In this document: in pieces, positions 27,704 through 40,900 of the stretch
Layout of the letters: every line of letters starts with the position of its first letter
Numbering within the stretch: position 1 is the stretch's first letter
NCBI RefSeq assembly: GCF_002078875.1
Contig: NC_034414.1
Location: 29,582,450 to 29,646,449 of the forward strand
Reading direction: 5' to 3'
DNA: 64,000 nucleotides
DNA from: Numida meleagris
Lineage: Eukaryota > Chordata > Aves > Galliformes > Numididae
Notes under the pieces: model-generated
What the model was told of the DNA's origin: nothing
The model's input: the letters and a program-made list of their open reading frames with translations, nothing else
Databases searched by the model: none
Program-made: the position numbers and the translations under genes

Positions 27704-29120
27704 TTTATGAATACTTTTGCACTCTAAGTCAAATAATTCTGAGCATGTACTTGTCACCCTTGAAGAACAGTTCTGGAATTTCGAATACAAATAAGGGATA
27801 TGTATTAGTTTACTGAGTTTTAACAAGCAAAGCCCATGAACTACTTCTGCAGACTTCTTGTCCCTCTAAATTTTAAGCATCCATTCAAGTAGCACCTTTG
27901 CATAATATTTCAGAGTCTTACTGCAAGCAAGAAGTTGCTGGATTTTCTTGTTTTTTGAACTGATGTCTATTTCACCGTTGGTTTGGCATAGAGCGGTTAT
28001 ATACACTGAATGAACACAGTGCCCTTCTGAATGATGCTACGCTACAAATGTAGAAAACAAAGCCAGTGCAAATTTTAACCACCAAATAAAACTTTTCGGA
28101 AATACAACTGTAAGAATAAGCTACTATAATAATACATTAATCCCTAATACCTAGAATAGTGTAATGGTCAGCAGTAATAGACTGGATTGTTTAAAAGTTT
28201 CTCGAAGTACAGGTTTGAAGTTAGAGATAGAATTTGTTGCAAGGAAATCATAAAATAAAGCCAATTACTACTTTTCCGTGCTTTTTTTTTTCAAATAAAG
28301 AAAATAATGCTGCATAATAGGCTGAACTGAGGGGAAAGCAAGCTTAAAGATGTTAATAGACAAGTTCTAGCAAATCTTGTTGTAGCAGATTAAGTTACTA
28401 TTCTCAGCTGTAGACTCTGCTCCCATCAGAAGTTGCTGATCCGAAAAGCAGAGTTAGCAGAAGGCAATGTGTGCTGACACCTCAGCCACTTCAGTACTAC
28501 CACCGGAGTCTTTTATTTGGGTCCTCTCCCTCAGGCATTACACTATGAACTTAAATGATTCAGGAACCAGCATTTTGGCCACACCTGCAAGTGACAAACT
28601 GGAGCAGAGGAGCTGAATGTGAAAAGCTAAGAGAAACCACTAAATCTGTTAAGAACTCTCAGAGCTATAGCTGTGAGCTAAATGTCTTTTTAAGTAGCTA
28701 GAATCAGATGCATCACAAATCCAGTCAAGAAAATAAATACCAAATAAGTGAGGAAAAATAATATGTAAACTGTTAAGCAATTAGTAATTAAGTTGAACAG
28801 GCTCTGATTAGTCATATTACATACCTTAAAGGCTGAATACTGAACTTCAAATCAGCTTTAAAATCCAAGAACTGAAGTCTTGCATGGAATTTTAAATGTC
28901 ACATCAAGTCCCAACTACAGAAGTTATAAACAGCCCTAACATACGTAATACTGAAAGAACAGTGTTAAATATCTTTCTATGACTTGACAGGAACGTGCAC
29001 TTAAGAAGGAACACAAAACTAGTCTACATTCACTACTCAGCCACTTAGGTATGCAGCTGCATTCATCAAATATTTGTACAGAAAAGACTTCAAAAATGTT
29101 GACAGAAGGAGAAACTGTAT

Positions 29121-29151
29121 GAAGTTCTCACCAACGTGAAGTTCTCACCAA
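29121..29151. repeat. 17-bp tandem duplication
   Basis: GAAGTTCTCACCAA recurs with a period of 17 bp (29121 and 29138). It looks like a recent local duplication. Confidence 0.85.
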
Positions 29152-29774
29152 GAGAAGTTGGAAAGTGGCTCATACATAAATGCTGGTTTCCAACTCATGT
29201 TGCTCAATTAAACAAAATCATACACAAATCTTTAATACCTTACTACCAGAGAGGAGGTATTTCAGATTTTACACAACCTATTAAATAAAATCATTGAAAT
29301 ATGTATTGTGCAGTTATTGTCCACATACTTTTCATTATGGTTAAGTATATACAAAATTTCATGTGAGGTTTTTAATTTATAAACCACCACTGATCAGCCA
29401 GGAAGCAGACTCAAAGCCTCCAGAAGAGCTTGCACATAGTAATTAGGCCTAATTGTCCAACTCTGCAGATTGTTCCTCCCATTCACCTTCCACAAATCAA
29501 AATACAACACTTTGGAAGACAGGAGTTCACAGGTGAACTTTGAGTGTCTTACTAGATAGACAGTCTGGAATATTTAGTTACTCTGATTCTCCCTTGCTCT
29601 GATTTCCCTTCATTTCTCCACTAAAACAAATAAATTCAGTTCCAGTTTGTTACACACATTACACACTTATAGCCCAATGCAGTGCAGTACCTGGTTGAGA
29701 TCATCTGCCATATCTATACAGACCGAATTTCAATGAGTTATAAAACACAGTTTCCCGTTGTTCAGGATAACGTC

Positions 29775-30330
29775 AGAAATGCCTTAAGGGGTCAGACCAA
29801 TGGTCCATCTAGCCTAGAACTCCACGTCTGACAGAGGCAACCAGACGCACTGTTAAGTGATAACCTGTGCATCCACAATTTTTTTTATTAAGAACATCAA
29901 TGCTACATTTCCAACTATTCAAATCTGACCACTAAATAAGGATCCACTGTCCAGGAATCTGTATGATCCATTTTTGAATGTGATACTGGGTGCTTACACA
30001 TGCTTCTATGGCAATAAAAGCCATTCACTACCCAGTATGTGAAGTACCAGCTTTTTTTTTTTTCCCAGCTGTTTCAAGCCTATAGTTTTAATCAATGTCA
30101 TGCAGTACTTAATCATCCATTATCCATTGCTTCTCTCTCTCTTTTTTTTTTTTAATATCTCCAACACATTCCTTTCCAGCCTTCTCCAAACTGAGATCTC
30201 ATCTTTCTGGTCTCTTCTGGTAAGGCTCCATCCCTTCAGTGTTTTCGTGGCCCTTTTCCATCTTTTTGTTCTGCTATGTACCTCCTAAAATGCAAATACC
30301 TGAACCAGAGTGAAGGTAGCAGGACTTCTG
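29775..30330 (-). mobile_element. ancient CR1-like LINE fragment
   Basis: The start, GGGTCAGACCAATGGTCCAT then CTAGCCTAGAACTCC, resembles the 3' part of old sauropsid CR1/L3-type elements (TCAGACCAATGGTCCATCTAGCCCAGTA). Further on, TCCATTTTTGAATG, GGCAATAAAAGCCATTCACT and GGCTCCATCCCTTCAGTGTT-TTCGTGGCCC follow the order of that family's sequence as I remember it. Divergence is high and the right boundary is vague. The orientation is inferred from that family memory. Confidence 0.6.
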
Positions 30331-33300
30331 CATATCTGCACTGTGATGCCTTCTGGCATCTTTATGCCCTTCCTGATACATTTAGCATTTTGCTGATGTT
30401 CTGGCTGGCACTCTACACAATGCATAGCAAGCAGACAACATGGTTAAAGATGACTTTCTCACCAGTTCTAAAGAAACCAGAGGTTCCAATTTTATTACAC
30501 TTCATAGGCATCTAATCATCTCACCACAAGCTTACTAAAAATTATTTCTTGTGCTCCTGGCACTGAGCTACTCCGCTTCCCATTGTACTAGCTATTACTC
30601 ATTATGCCTCATAAAAAGACAATATTCCTGCTTATCTTCACTCTTACAGAGAAATTTACCACAGACATAGTAGAGGTAAATCAAACTCGTAATGACAAGT
30701 AAAAGAATATAAGCATCAGAAGATCTAAATAACACAGACCGCACCACAAAATGAAATGCAAAGTACAGCTACTGTTCTACAGACCAATCCAATCCTGAGA
30801 CACAAGGCACTGACTTGATGGGAAAGAGAAAGAAAAAGGTCCTCAGACTTACCACAGTGTAGGAATGCCGTGGTCCAACACAGAAAACCTTTGTTTCCTT
30901 GTCAGTATTGCCTGTACTGTGTATTTAGAGACCCAGCACTGAGAACGACTCACGTTTGAAGGGCTGCAGAAGTACAGAATGCAAGATAACAAAAAATAGA
31001 AAAGCTGCAAAAAACAGTAACAGCAAAAACACAAGTCCACAATAAACTGAAAGACCTAAGGAAAAGAAATATACCGTGACTACTCAAAATTGATCATATG
31101 ACTACTCACTAATAGCAATAGGCTTACTAGTCTAAACAACATACAGATATCAAAGTATAAACAATATAAACTAAAAATGACTCCATAAGCTGTAAGCCAA
31201 TGCAACACTTAGCTCTCACTTCAAAACATCATATAAGCAGATGCAGCATCCTCTTTTTCAGCCAAGAATAAATAGCTCTTGGTTGCACTTCATTTGGACC
31301 TCTTCTGACTTAAAAATTAGCAAAAGCTTAAAGAAAGTAGTAACCTACAAAATACGTTGAAATCACCAGTCCTGAAAAGCTTTCCGCCCATTCTGTTATC
31401 TTAAAAACACCCTCATGACATTTTCTTTTGGGAAGTAGGACACATGCCATTTACTTTTTTGGATTCTTAGCTTTCCTCAAGATACTTTCAGTCCTTAATC
31501 TTTTCACCTTGCTTGATGAGTCAATGAAGAAATTCAAGGTCAGAAGGTTTATTAGACGCTGCAGAAGCCTCAGAGTGACACTTTCCTCCTCTTTCCACTG
31601 AAGTCAGGTAATCAACCACTTCAGCTAGTGCTCATCATAACAGCTTGAAGGAACGTGCTATGTCAAGAAGCGATTGATGACCGTCAACCCCCGAATGAAG
31701 AAAACAGCACATGCTTAATGTTCTAAGAACAGGCATGATCAAGGTGATAATTCAGTAGAAGAGGTCCACTAGTCTAGTAAGAATTTAGGTTCAAACAGAT
31801 TTTTAGTGCTGTTTATAGCTCTTTTAAAAAAAATGAAGACATGAAACAGCCTATTCCATTGATCAAAACCCAAATAAATACTAGTGGACTCCTAAGACAT
31901 TTACTTAGCCCAACAAACAAGACAGTGCTGACCTGATCAGCTTTTACCTCATTTACTCTAAGGGACTGTGCTAATTCCTCCCTGTAAGTAATTAGGTTAC
32001 TGATTTAGAACACATCTTGATTACTGGAAAAAAGAAATGAAATGGTACAAGCTTGCATTTTGTCAAATTATCCCACAACATCAATCAGCACCTTTAAATA
32101 CTTATATCCAGTTCAATTTCCACTCACTTCTCTACAACTAAGAGCTTCTAATACTATTTAAACAAAATGTAAATGTCATTGCTTATTGACACTAGGCAAT
32201 TCCATCACTGCTTGATCCTACAGATTCTGAAGAGCACGTGATATCCACTAATACTATATTCTTCCACTAACACAGGACTAAGTTTCTCTGCTGACATCAT
32301 GTCTTTTCAGACACTGGGGGAGAAAATATTTACTCTCTGAAAACAAAGAACTTTTTGCCAATATTAGATTTGCAGTTAACATCTATTAAATACAATGCAG
32401 TCATCTGCTACTTTTTTTTCCCTACAGAACAGCTTAAGTTTTCTTAGTCAAGTTACAGTGCATTAATCCACAATTAATCTACCTCAACTTTCCTTAGCGG
32501 TAGCAGACAAAGCAAGAGCAGTCTGATAAAAGGCAATAACATAGATGACCACAAGTTCTCCACCAGGACACTAAGGGACGCTGAATGATCTGATATTAAG
32601 GGCAAGCATTAGTTTCACATGCAGCGATATCACATTGTGAAGACAAAGTTGCCATGATATCCACTGTGTTAAAGAATTTAGCAACTCAGTATCCTAACTG
32701 CCATGAAGATGCTTCTCTCCCTAGCTTTCTCCTCTGCTGCACCAAAGACCAGGTCCTAAATAACTGACAAATAGAGAAGTAGTTATCAGGAATATTACCT
32801 TCACTGTCCTTGACTGGGAAGATCACCTCAGTTCAAAAACACTTGGTTTTTACATTTTAATATTCAGGGGAGAGCTCAACTGACTGATCTCTTTGTCATT
32901 CAGAAACCAAGAATCAGCCCTAGGGAAACATCAAGTGAAGTCCTATCTCTTAACAGCATTTTTACCAAAGCATCAAACCAGTTACATTTTACCCGCCTTT
33001 CAGCCTTGAACAAGATGAACTTTAAGTTTGATTATTCTTTCCTATACCTCATTAAGTGCCAGCCACTCATCTGCCATTATATAGCTAAGAATAATCCATA
33101 TATGTATCACCAGCAGCATTTATAGTATACTACTGAACTAAGTGACACTTTTCGGCAGTAGCATATGTTGTCCATTTGTAAACAGAACTCCATAATTAGT
33201 CCACTCAACCAGTGCTGAATACTTCTTTTCCAGTCCTCAGAAAGAAGATAGGAATGTATGCATTCACCTCCCAGCAGCCACTGCCAGGCCAAAGGGCAGT

Positions 33301-36300
33301 TGCTGAGGTTGCACTGGCACTTCCTGGTTATTGAAGGTTTTAGGTCTGCTGAATTCAACACTTCAGAGCACGAAGATACCACTGAACAACTTCACACTGT
33401 GAAAATGAGAATTCATGTTGACTACTCACGCTACAACTGATGCAAATACAGTTACATGCTTTAGATGCTAACACACCCTGACTATACAATATTTAAGTAC
33501 CCTTAATACCTCTTGTAAAAGATTGCTTACCTCTCCTACCACTTCTAAAATAACCTTATCAGAAATCACTTCCATTCCTAAACTACTTTTTCCCAAAAAA
33601 CACCTATGAGGGTCTCCGAGCCTCATGTCATGGCCAAGTATGTACGAACTTTCCAAAGCTTCCCCAGAAGATAAATTCCCTGACCCAAGACAAAGGCAAA
33701 ATTTAGTTTGTTTTCTATCTTATTTTTCTGAAGAACTTTTTTCCTCCAGAATGTCCATTTACCACCTTTCCTTCTGTTAGCATTTTCAGGGAGATGGGAG
33801 TTCATCTTCAGTAATAATAAAGCATAGCAAAAGAATACTGAAGTTTACAGTTATCAGCCATAAGCTGCACTATCATGTGTTCCAATTGTCAAGCCTGTTC
33901 TCTAATTCTAAAGAAGAAATTTTTAAAAAAGAAAGACCAAAGTTAAACCAAAATCAAGAACTAAAATTGTTACCATAAAATCACAGTAACTATTTCTCAC
34001 CCAGCACTTTTTGTAAGACAATTATGGCCTACCAGAACAGACAGATGATGCAAAAGGCAAATAAATTCAGGAAATACAAGGCATTCAGGTGATCTTTATG
34101 TAACAGGTTAATTGTACATACAATTATGAGCTATGAATTGTTATACAACTATGAATTATGATGAAACAATTATGTTTTTGTATCTAATTATATGGCATCT
34201 TACAAGAAAGAACTAGGTCCACCGCAGAATCCAAATGTCATGCCATCTACTAGGCTTAGCCCACAGAACACCAACCAAGCTCCCTTCTACAACAAGAAGG
34301 GCAAGTTATAGATGCTGTTCGAATGTCAGACTCAACATCTGTAGGAACTGGCAAATTTACCCAAGAATCCAACTAAAGAGAAAGCTTAGAAACTTAAACA
34401 CCCAGAATTTAGCATCTTGTTAAACAAAACGCTCCTTTTCAACATTCAGAACTGTGCCTGCAAGCAGGAGACCTGGGTTCACATCATCAGTCTGTGCCTG
34501 ACCGTGCCTCCTGCCAGCCAGTCCCCTCCCAAGCATCATTTTTCAAGAACAAAAGGGGCTGGCACCTGGAAGTGTCCCACAGCAGAACACCCACTGGTCT
34601 GGCACTTAGGGCATTCCTTTTGGAACTGACAGATGTAGGTTTTAAGTTCCCCCAAATAGCTGAAGTATTTGAACCCAAATGTGTTCCGGTACATACTGCC
34701 CAGGTACTCAAACTTACTGTGTTCCCCACTTCAAAGAAAAGAAGCATTTCTTGTACAATTCTGCATTACTAACAGTATCTATTTGCTTGCTAATTTAGCT
34801 GATGCAAACATCTAGTTGGGGTATTTTTTTCTTCCTGCAAGGCTATGTATCAGTTTGCAATTAGATATCTTTGCTGCATAAAGTATCTTTTTACCTCTAT
34901 ATACACACAGCTTATCATTTCCAGTTAAAAAAAAACCACCAAAAAACCAACCAACCAGAAACCTTGCAAAGCTTTTTTTTTTTTTTTTTCTTCAAAAAAG
35001 CCTGGTACACTGACTGCTCACACAGTTATAGTCTTTCCTCTTTAGAATTTTACTTCCTATTTTAATGTAACAAAACATCTTATCATGTAGCTATACTGGA
35101 AGCGCAGGAAAGGATGCATAGATAAAACACTTCACACTCTCACAGGTGTACCAGATACTGTTTTCGAATATACAAATGTCTCTCTGCTCATTAATGTAAG
35201 GAAAACAATACAATTGTATTTAATATTTACACGCAGTACTGAGGCTTTCTAATAAATGACCAAAGTTGTAATTACATTACTGTTCCTTAATGTCAAGCCA
35301 TTCCACAACACTACCTATTGCATTAAGAAAATAAAGGGAAAAAAAAGAAAACAGAAGCCAGTTGTGGAATATTGAAGAATTTTAAGCACAACATATCAAT
35401 ACACATATGGATCCCACTATCTAAGAAGTCGCAGATAGCTGGAAATCTTAGCCTATGGAATTCTGAAAGCCTAACACTGTAAAAGAATGCAGTTAATCAC
35501 AAGTGCAAACTAAAAAAAAACGAGTAGCTGAAACAGGTAGTTACAACTGTTAAGACTTGACCCTAACACCCAGTATTTAGGGAGAAATTGTAACACAATT
35601 TACATCTGAAAATTCTGCAGGATTTTTAAAAGCTGTGGTTTCAAACTCCAGCGAGAGACTTTAATTAAAAAGCACCAAAGGGGGTGTTACAAAATATACA
35701 GTAATTTATATAGAATATAGATCCTTATGAACTTCAGACTACATGAAGTGTTCTGTGTCCATAACCCTCGGTCTGAATGGTAACCTCCGCATCCATGTTT
35801 AGTGTTTCTACATCAGGTATTGTTGTGGTAATGAAAGACACCCGACACCCCTTAATGGCCTGAGTAACTACTCCGAATTCCGAAGGAAGGAAATCGGTTC
35901 AGTGAAGAAATATTTCCACTTACATTTTTAAGTAAGCTCGGATCTTTTGAAACTACTTTCAATGAAGTCTAGGTAAAACCATCATCTTTACCACCATCTG
36001 CTTCCATACACCAAGGACTACTGCCCATAGCCATTCTACATAACCCAAGGCAACATGAGAAGCACTGGATGTGAAGTCTGAAAGCATTACTTTGAGAAGA
36101 GTTAAGTGATCACATACTAGCACTTAACTCTGTATTACTGTAATAACAGTCATCTTAATTAAATTTAACATTCTACTACGCTGGTTCAAAGTGCTGCACT
36201 ATAAATATTTGATGCCTTGTTAATCCACCTACAACACTAACCATTAATTAACCTTTTAACACATGAAATACAGAGGGCTTTTTGGATCACAAAATGTTGG

Positions 36301-37420
36301 AAGACAGTTAACATGTATAAAACACAGCCAGGCTTGAACGGCAATTAAAAGTTACCCTATTTTTGAGAAATTCAGGAAAAGCATCTCTATCCTCCAGAAG
36401 AAAGGTCCTTCAAAAGCTCAAGAAGCCGTGCACTGAGGCAGAGGGCACTTGCAACAACACTAGAACTTTTTTAAGAAGTTTGCCTGCAGACATCCATATG
36501 TCAACACCAATGCAAGTGTTTTGTCATAGCCAGTCAGCTATGTAGCTAGTTTATGCTCAAGTAATTCCATTGAAGAGGCTTTAAGAATTATCATTCAAAA
36601 GCACTAATAGATGTCTCCCCCAAATACATCCCTCATTAAGTTATTTTTCCAGGGATCTGTCTCACAGAAAAGATATCTAAGAAAGTTATTTTAAAGATAC
36701 ATATATGCATTGTTAGAGGCAGTGGTTTCCAAGAAGGCCATACCCAAAGTAACTCACTTTTCGGTACCGTCCGACTGGAGGAGCTCCCAGTCTCCACACG
36801 CTTTGTTACTGCTCGCACATAATGCAGCTCCTCACGCAGGAGAGCACTACCACCGCAAGAACACAATCTGTACTGGCTTTCTGAGCCACTACAGGCTATA
36901 AAACACACTGGAAGTCATTCCTACACCACCTAGTTCAATCTAACCCCGCAAAGCTTCGCAATCTACCACAGGGCGATCACCCCACAGGGGCATCGCTCCG
37001 AAGCGCCGCGCTGCCAGTAGATCAGACGTGCAAGAGAGTTTCCGAGCACGAGCACACGCCTCCGCTCACACACAAGCAGGGCACTTTCCTCGCGGCCTCG
37101 GCCCGCCAGCTCCGGGGCAACGGGCTCCGGGAGCCGGCCCGGCCCAAGCGCCCCCACGCTCCGGGCAGCGGCTGCGGGCGCCCCGCGGCACAGACACCTG
37201 TAGCCACAGCGGCCGCCGCGAGCCGGGCGCCGGGGCCACGGCACAGCCCGGGCCGGTGGGGCGCAGGGATCGCAGCGGAGCTCCCGAGCTCTGCTCAGCT
37301 CCGCCGCCCGCTCGGCCCCGGCCCGGCCGGACCGCGGGCCTGCGGCGCGGGTAGGCTCCGGGTCCGGCGGCTCCGCGGCGAGACCTGTTGCTCGCACACC
37401 GGGCGTCGCGCTGCGCTCAC

Positions 37421-37600
37421 CTTCTTCCCCTCCCTGCTGCCGCGGCCAGCACGCTCCGTCCCAGCCGCTCGCTAGAAGTCACAGCCTCCCGCAGCGTCTC
37501 CCCGCCGAGTCCGCGGAGACGCCCGGCCGCAGCCCCCGGGAAGCTGCGCAGCCGCCGCGAGCCCCGGCCCGAGCCCGCCCCGCCCGCTCCCAGCTCCGGC
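37421..37600 (-). other. PALS1: PALS1 non-coding exon 1 (candidate)
   Basis: On the minus strand the island contains GGGGAAGAAG|GTGAGCGC, a near-perfect donor with GT at 37419-37420. An exon ending at 37421 and starting in the GC-box cluster would splice to the acceptor near 12770. The transcription start is not determined; I set the upper bound only approximately. No protein is proposed from this exon. Confidence 0.6.
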
Positions 37601-37742
37601 CGCCGAGCACCGCCCCGCCCGGCCGAGGCGCGCAGGCGCGAAGCCGCTCCAGCCGGGCCGGCGCTAGCCGCCAGACAGGCCGGGGGCGGGGTGGGGCCGG
37701 CTAAGCGCGCGCGCCCCCTGCCGGCCGGGCGGGGCGGGGCCG

Positions 37743-37781
37743 CTTCCAACGGTCGCTTCCAACGGGCGCTCCTAACGGCTG
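37743..37781. promoter_or_regulatory. 13-bp x3 tandem array of MYB-like sites
   Basis: Three consecutive 13-bp units (CTTCCAACGGTCG, CTTCCAACGGGCG, CTCCTAACGGCTG) place a YAACGG core at exactly 13-bp spacing (cores at 48-52, 61-65 and 74-78 of 37700). YAAC-G is the known MYB recognition element. The array sits at the distal edge of the PALS1 CpG island, probably just upstream of transcription initiation. Binding is inferred, not shown. Confidence 0.6.
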
Positions 37782-37921
37782 CCGTCGCGATTGCACGGGG
37801 AGGGGGGCTCCCCCAGCTCTCGTCGAGGGTCAGTGCTGCCGTTTCCATCCTCCCGCATTCATTCCTCATCGCTCTGCCACAGCTCCCTCTCTACCCCAGT
37901 CAGACACCTCTGCGGGCGCTC

Positions 37922-37963
37922 CACGTGCCCTGATCGGAACCAGCTTCTTTCTGCCGGCACGTG
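37922..37963. promoter_or_regulatory. pair of CACGTG E-boxes
   Basis: Two perfect CACGTG palindromes lie at 37922-37927 and 37958-37963, 36 bp apart, about 150 bp beyond the CpG island core on the upstream side of PALS1. USF/MITF-family factors bind this motif. Function here is inferred. Confidence 0.45.
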
Positions 37964-40900
37964 CCCAGGCACGCCATGCCACCTGCCCTTCTCAACGCCG
38001 CTCTCCTCCTCATCCCCCCTATTCTCCCTACACTGCTGTTGACAGACAAGCTGGACTGGCCCCAGCCAGGCTCGAAGGGAAAGCACGTACTCAGATCTGA
38101 GAGCCCGCCTATGGGTGAGCGGGGGCTGAGGCACAGACGATGCCCAGAACGCAGTGTCTGGAAGAGCAGAGGTAAGAGGGCATTACGAGCAGCTTTAACA
38201 GGTTCTCTATATCAACGACTGCGTTTCACAGAGCCACAGAAACTTAAGCACTGCGGTTTAGTTGGAGCTAAAATCTGTATTCCCTTCCCTGGATTTTCAG
38301 GCTAGCCTGCCTACATCATTACCTGTGGCATAACAAGAAATGCTGCACTTAACAAAACCAGAAAATGAAAAGGCTTTCTTAAGCCACAAAAAGGTCTAAA
38401 CAGATACCTTTCTATTGTTCATCTCTCTTTTCTTCATTTTAACCATTTATAACTCTGTCATTTAACTCTGAGTCATTGAATCATTCTCCATAATGAAATT
38501 CAGGTAAAGACTTTCAACTTCTTACAGTTTTACCCTGTCCCATGTTCTCTTTGGATCCCCTCTAAACACACTGATTTTTTAAGTCACAAAACCAGATGCC
38601 ATGCTTTTCTTGTCTTACTGCATAAAAAGTCTGCTTGACTTGATATTAACGTACAACCCGACCAGTTACCTATGGATGAAACAGTGAAAGTATTCTACCT
38701 TTTCACAACGTGGCTCAAACTTCCTGGGATGTCTCTTTGTTTGCTATTTTCAGAATGTCTTTTTGTTTGCCTTTCTCAGGATAGTAATGCCTTGCTGCCT
38801 TGCAACTACACTTAACCAGGTCTTTCCAGTTTGACCAACAAGTGAGAAGTGGAAGAACTGTGGCACTACATGATGTTTAAATATCAGTGGATTGCAGTTA
38901 TTTACTTCGAAAATGAAAACGGAGGGAAAATGTGATTATAGTTATTCCTGTCTGAACAGAATCAAGAGTGGTTCTTTTCACCTTCATATGAAAATAGTGA
39001 AAGTTCACATGAACCTTTTTAAAAAGCTTTTTTGTTAAATGATCTGAGAACTTTTTCAAAATACGATACTTGTCTATAAGATAAAATGGCTGCAAAAAGT
39101 ATGTAGGTTTAGCAGTTGACCGTTCACTGTTGTCATCCTCATCCAAACCAATCTCTAGTTTAATGTCTTTTCTACATGCAAGGTAAGGATAAACAGATTT
39201 AAAAAAATCATGACTTCTGATTACAGCTTCCCTCAACTGATAGCACTCCTTCCCTCACAGAAAGTGTCATTGTCTGTAGTTTGCATGATGCCCTAAAGCC
39301 AGTTTTTATACCATTACTAGTGAATTTTCTTCGATATATTGTGCAGTTAGTCGTAGAGCAAAGAAGGATTCATGACAGTTCTAGAGTTTCTCTTCCTCCC
39401 ACTTTGTTCTCTTGGATGTGTAGCTGAAGTTTTCATCTTTTGCCAGAATGGATTGCCAGACCAGGTTAAGACTGAGCTTGGGATATCTCTTGGTTATATC
39501 TGCTTAAGGATCTATTTGTTTCTTTGGTAACCAATCTCCTCCCTCTGGCTTTCACAAACCCTAATATTAGCCTTTGCCCATCTGGCAAATCCATTCATAA
39601 GATGCTTGAATGAGGAGTGCTTGGCTAATTCTATCCAACAGATTAAAATATTCCATCAGGACAAGAAGCTGTCATACCTGAAAACGTTTCACAACAGAAC
39701 ACTGATCAGCAGCATTATTTGTAAAGCGTCAGATAAGTTCTCTTTTAAATCATTATGTTAGCAATTTAAATGGATGGATCTACTGGTTTGTTTTGCCTTG
39801 TGGGTGCTGTTTGTTAGCATACTGAGAACACAAAAATTGCTGTGAGAAAATCAACATCTTGAATTTAACAAAATACACAAATCAGAAAAAATAGATGCAG
39901 AGAAAGAAGGCAAATAAGAGGATGAGGAAGGACAATTAGAAGATGATCGACTGGGAAAATCAGAGCTTTTAGTCATTTGTTTCACCTTAGTTGCCTAGTT
40001 TTTCATATGAGGATATATTAAGACAGTTCTCAAAGGAATTTGAAAAATGACTTACCAAAGTATTATAAATAATCCATTCCATCTATTCTTCAGAGTTTTC
40101 AATGAGTAAGCAGAAATTAACAGAAAAGAAATATGCAGCTGAAACCTTTTGCGAGTTTGGATCTTAGAACACCTTGATTTTAGAGGTTTAATTTTAACAG
40201 CATTATCATCAGTGGTTGTGGGATCATGACAGCATGTTAGGAGCTACAGAAACAATGTATTCAGGCAAATTTATTACGGAAGAACATTCTTTTTCTAAGG
40301 CTTATGTCTTCATTCCACAAATAAATATAGATATATATTTACAAAGAATATATTTAACTTCAGTTAACTGAATTTTACATGTTAGTGTCACTGTTGGCCA
40401 GCAAGGTGGTGATATAACTGCTGATCAGTCTAAATCTGGCTGATTGTAATCAGTGGAAGAATAAATGTTTTTGTCAAGCTGAGACATTAGCCAAACATAG
40501 GACAAAATGTTTTCTTTGAAACCATTGCCCTCTGGAGGGGGAATGAAAAATCACAGAAGGATTAGGTAAAAATTCCCCTTTATGTCACTGTGTACCTGAA
40601 TTTAAGTTTTACCCATGCAAAAAGGAATGCTCTTTCAAAAGCTGCACAGTGTCCACAGTGCCTATGCCAGTGAAGGCTGGAGGAAAACTAAGCCCATCTA
40701 TCTGTCCCATTACTCTCCTCCCCTTTATCTCTAAACTCTTTATCACTAAACTCACTGAACAACCATTGTACAACAGATGTGCTTTCTCTTCCAAATTCAT
40801 CTTGGATCCCTTCCAAGTCCGCGTCATCCCTTTTTTATCTGCCAAATTAATTATTTTATGCAATCTCTAATGAATTCTTGTCTTCCTGATGTCAGACTGT

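Larger units (their letters stand above)
12770..37420 (-). other. PALS1: PALS1 intron 1
   Basis: This is a ~24.6-kb intron between the CpG-island exon and the start-codon exon. It is AT-rich and largely unique sequence. Items I can support inside it are a GC-rich candidate alternative exon near 18.5 kb, short tandem duplications at 20522-20549, 27678-27703 and 29121-29151, a CR1 tail at about 25185-25240, and an ancient CR1-like copy at about 29775-30330. No tRNA, snoRNA or nested coding gene was recognised. Confidence 0.65.
1..37600 (-). other. PALS1: PALS1 (MPP5) gene, 5' portion
   Basis: This is the gene span on the minus strand, running off the left edge. The predicted N-terminus matches what I know of vertebrate PALS1, a membrane-associated guanylate kinase scaffold. 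It links the Crumbs tail to PATJ and LIN7 at tight junctions and the apical membrane, and it recruits PAR6. The window carries codons 1 to about 241 of a protein usually near 675 residues. The coding exons join in phase: 367 nt from the ATG, then 209, 78 and 71+ nt. All introns seen obey GT-AG. The PDZ, SH3 and guanylate-kinase exons are outside the window. Transcription probably starts in the CpG island at 37.4-37.75 kb. Confidence 0.95.
36970..37800. promoter_or_regulatory. PALS1: CpG island, PALS1 promoter
   Basis: This ~0.8-kb block is very GC- and CpG-rich, in contrast to the AT-rich surroundings. It holds several Sp1-type GC boxes on both strands (CCCGCCCCGCCCG near 37573, CCGCCCCGCCCGG near 37608, GGGGCGGGG near 37681, GGGCGGGGCGGGGCC near 37727) and no TATA box. 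This is the usual form of a housekeeping-type vertebrate promoter. It lies upstream of the PALS1 start-codon exon, and a consensus minus-strand donor sits at its edge. Open reading frames inside it are a composition effect. Confidence 0.85.

Noticed and set aside
34430..34720. Locally GC-richer patch with overlapping ORFs and matching GGGTTCA/TGAACCC words at 34475 and 34669
   Set aside because: It hints at an old SINE- or tRNA-like repeat, but I could not fold a tRNA or match a family well enough to report it.
37028..37933. Several long overlapping ORFs on both strands in the CpG island
   Set aside because: GC-rich DNA is poor in stop codons. The predicted peptides are Ala/Pro/Arg/Gly-rich composition products with no motif, and they overlap on both strands.
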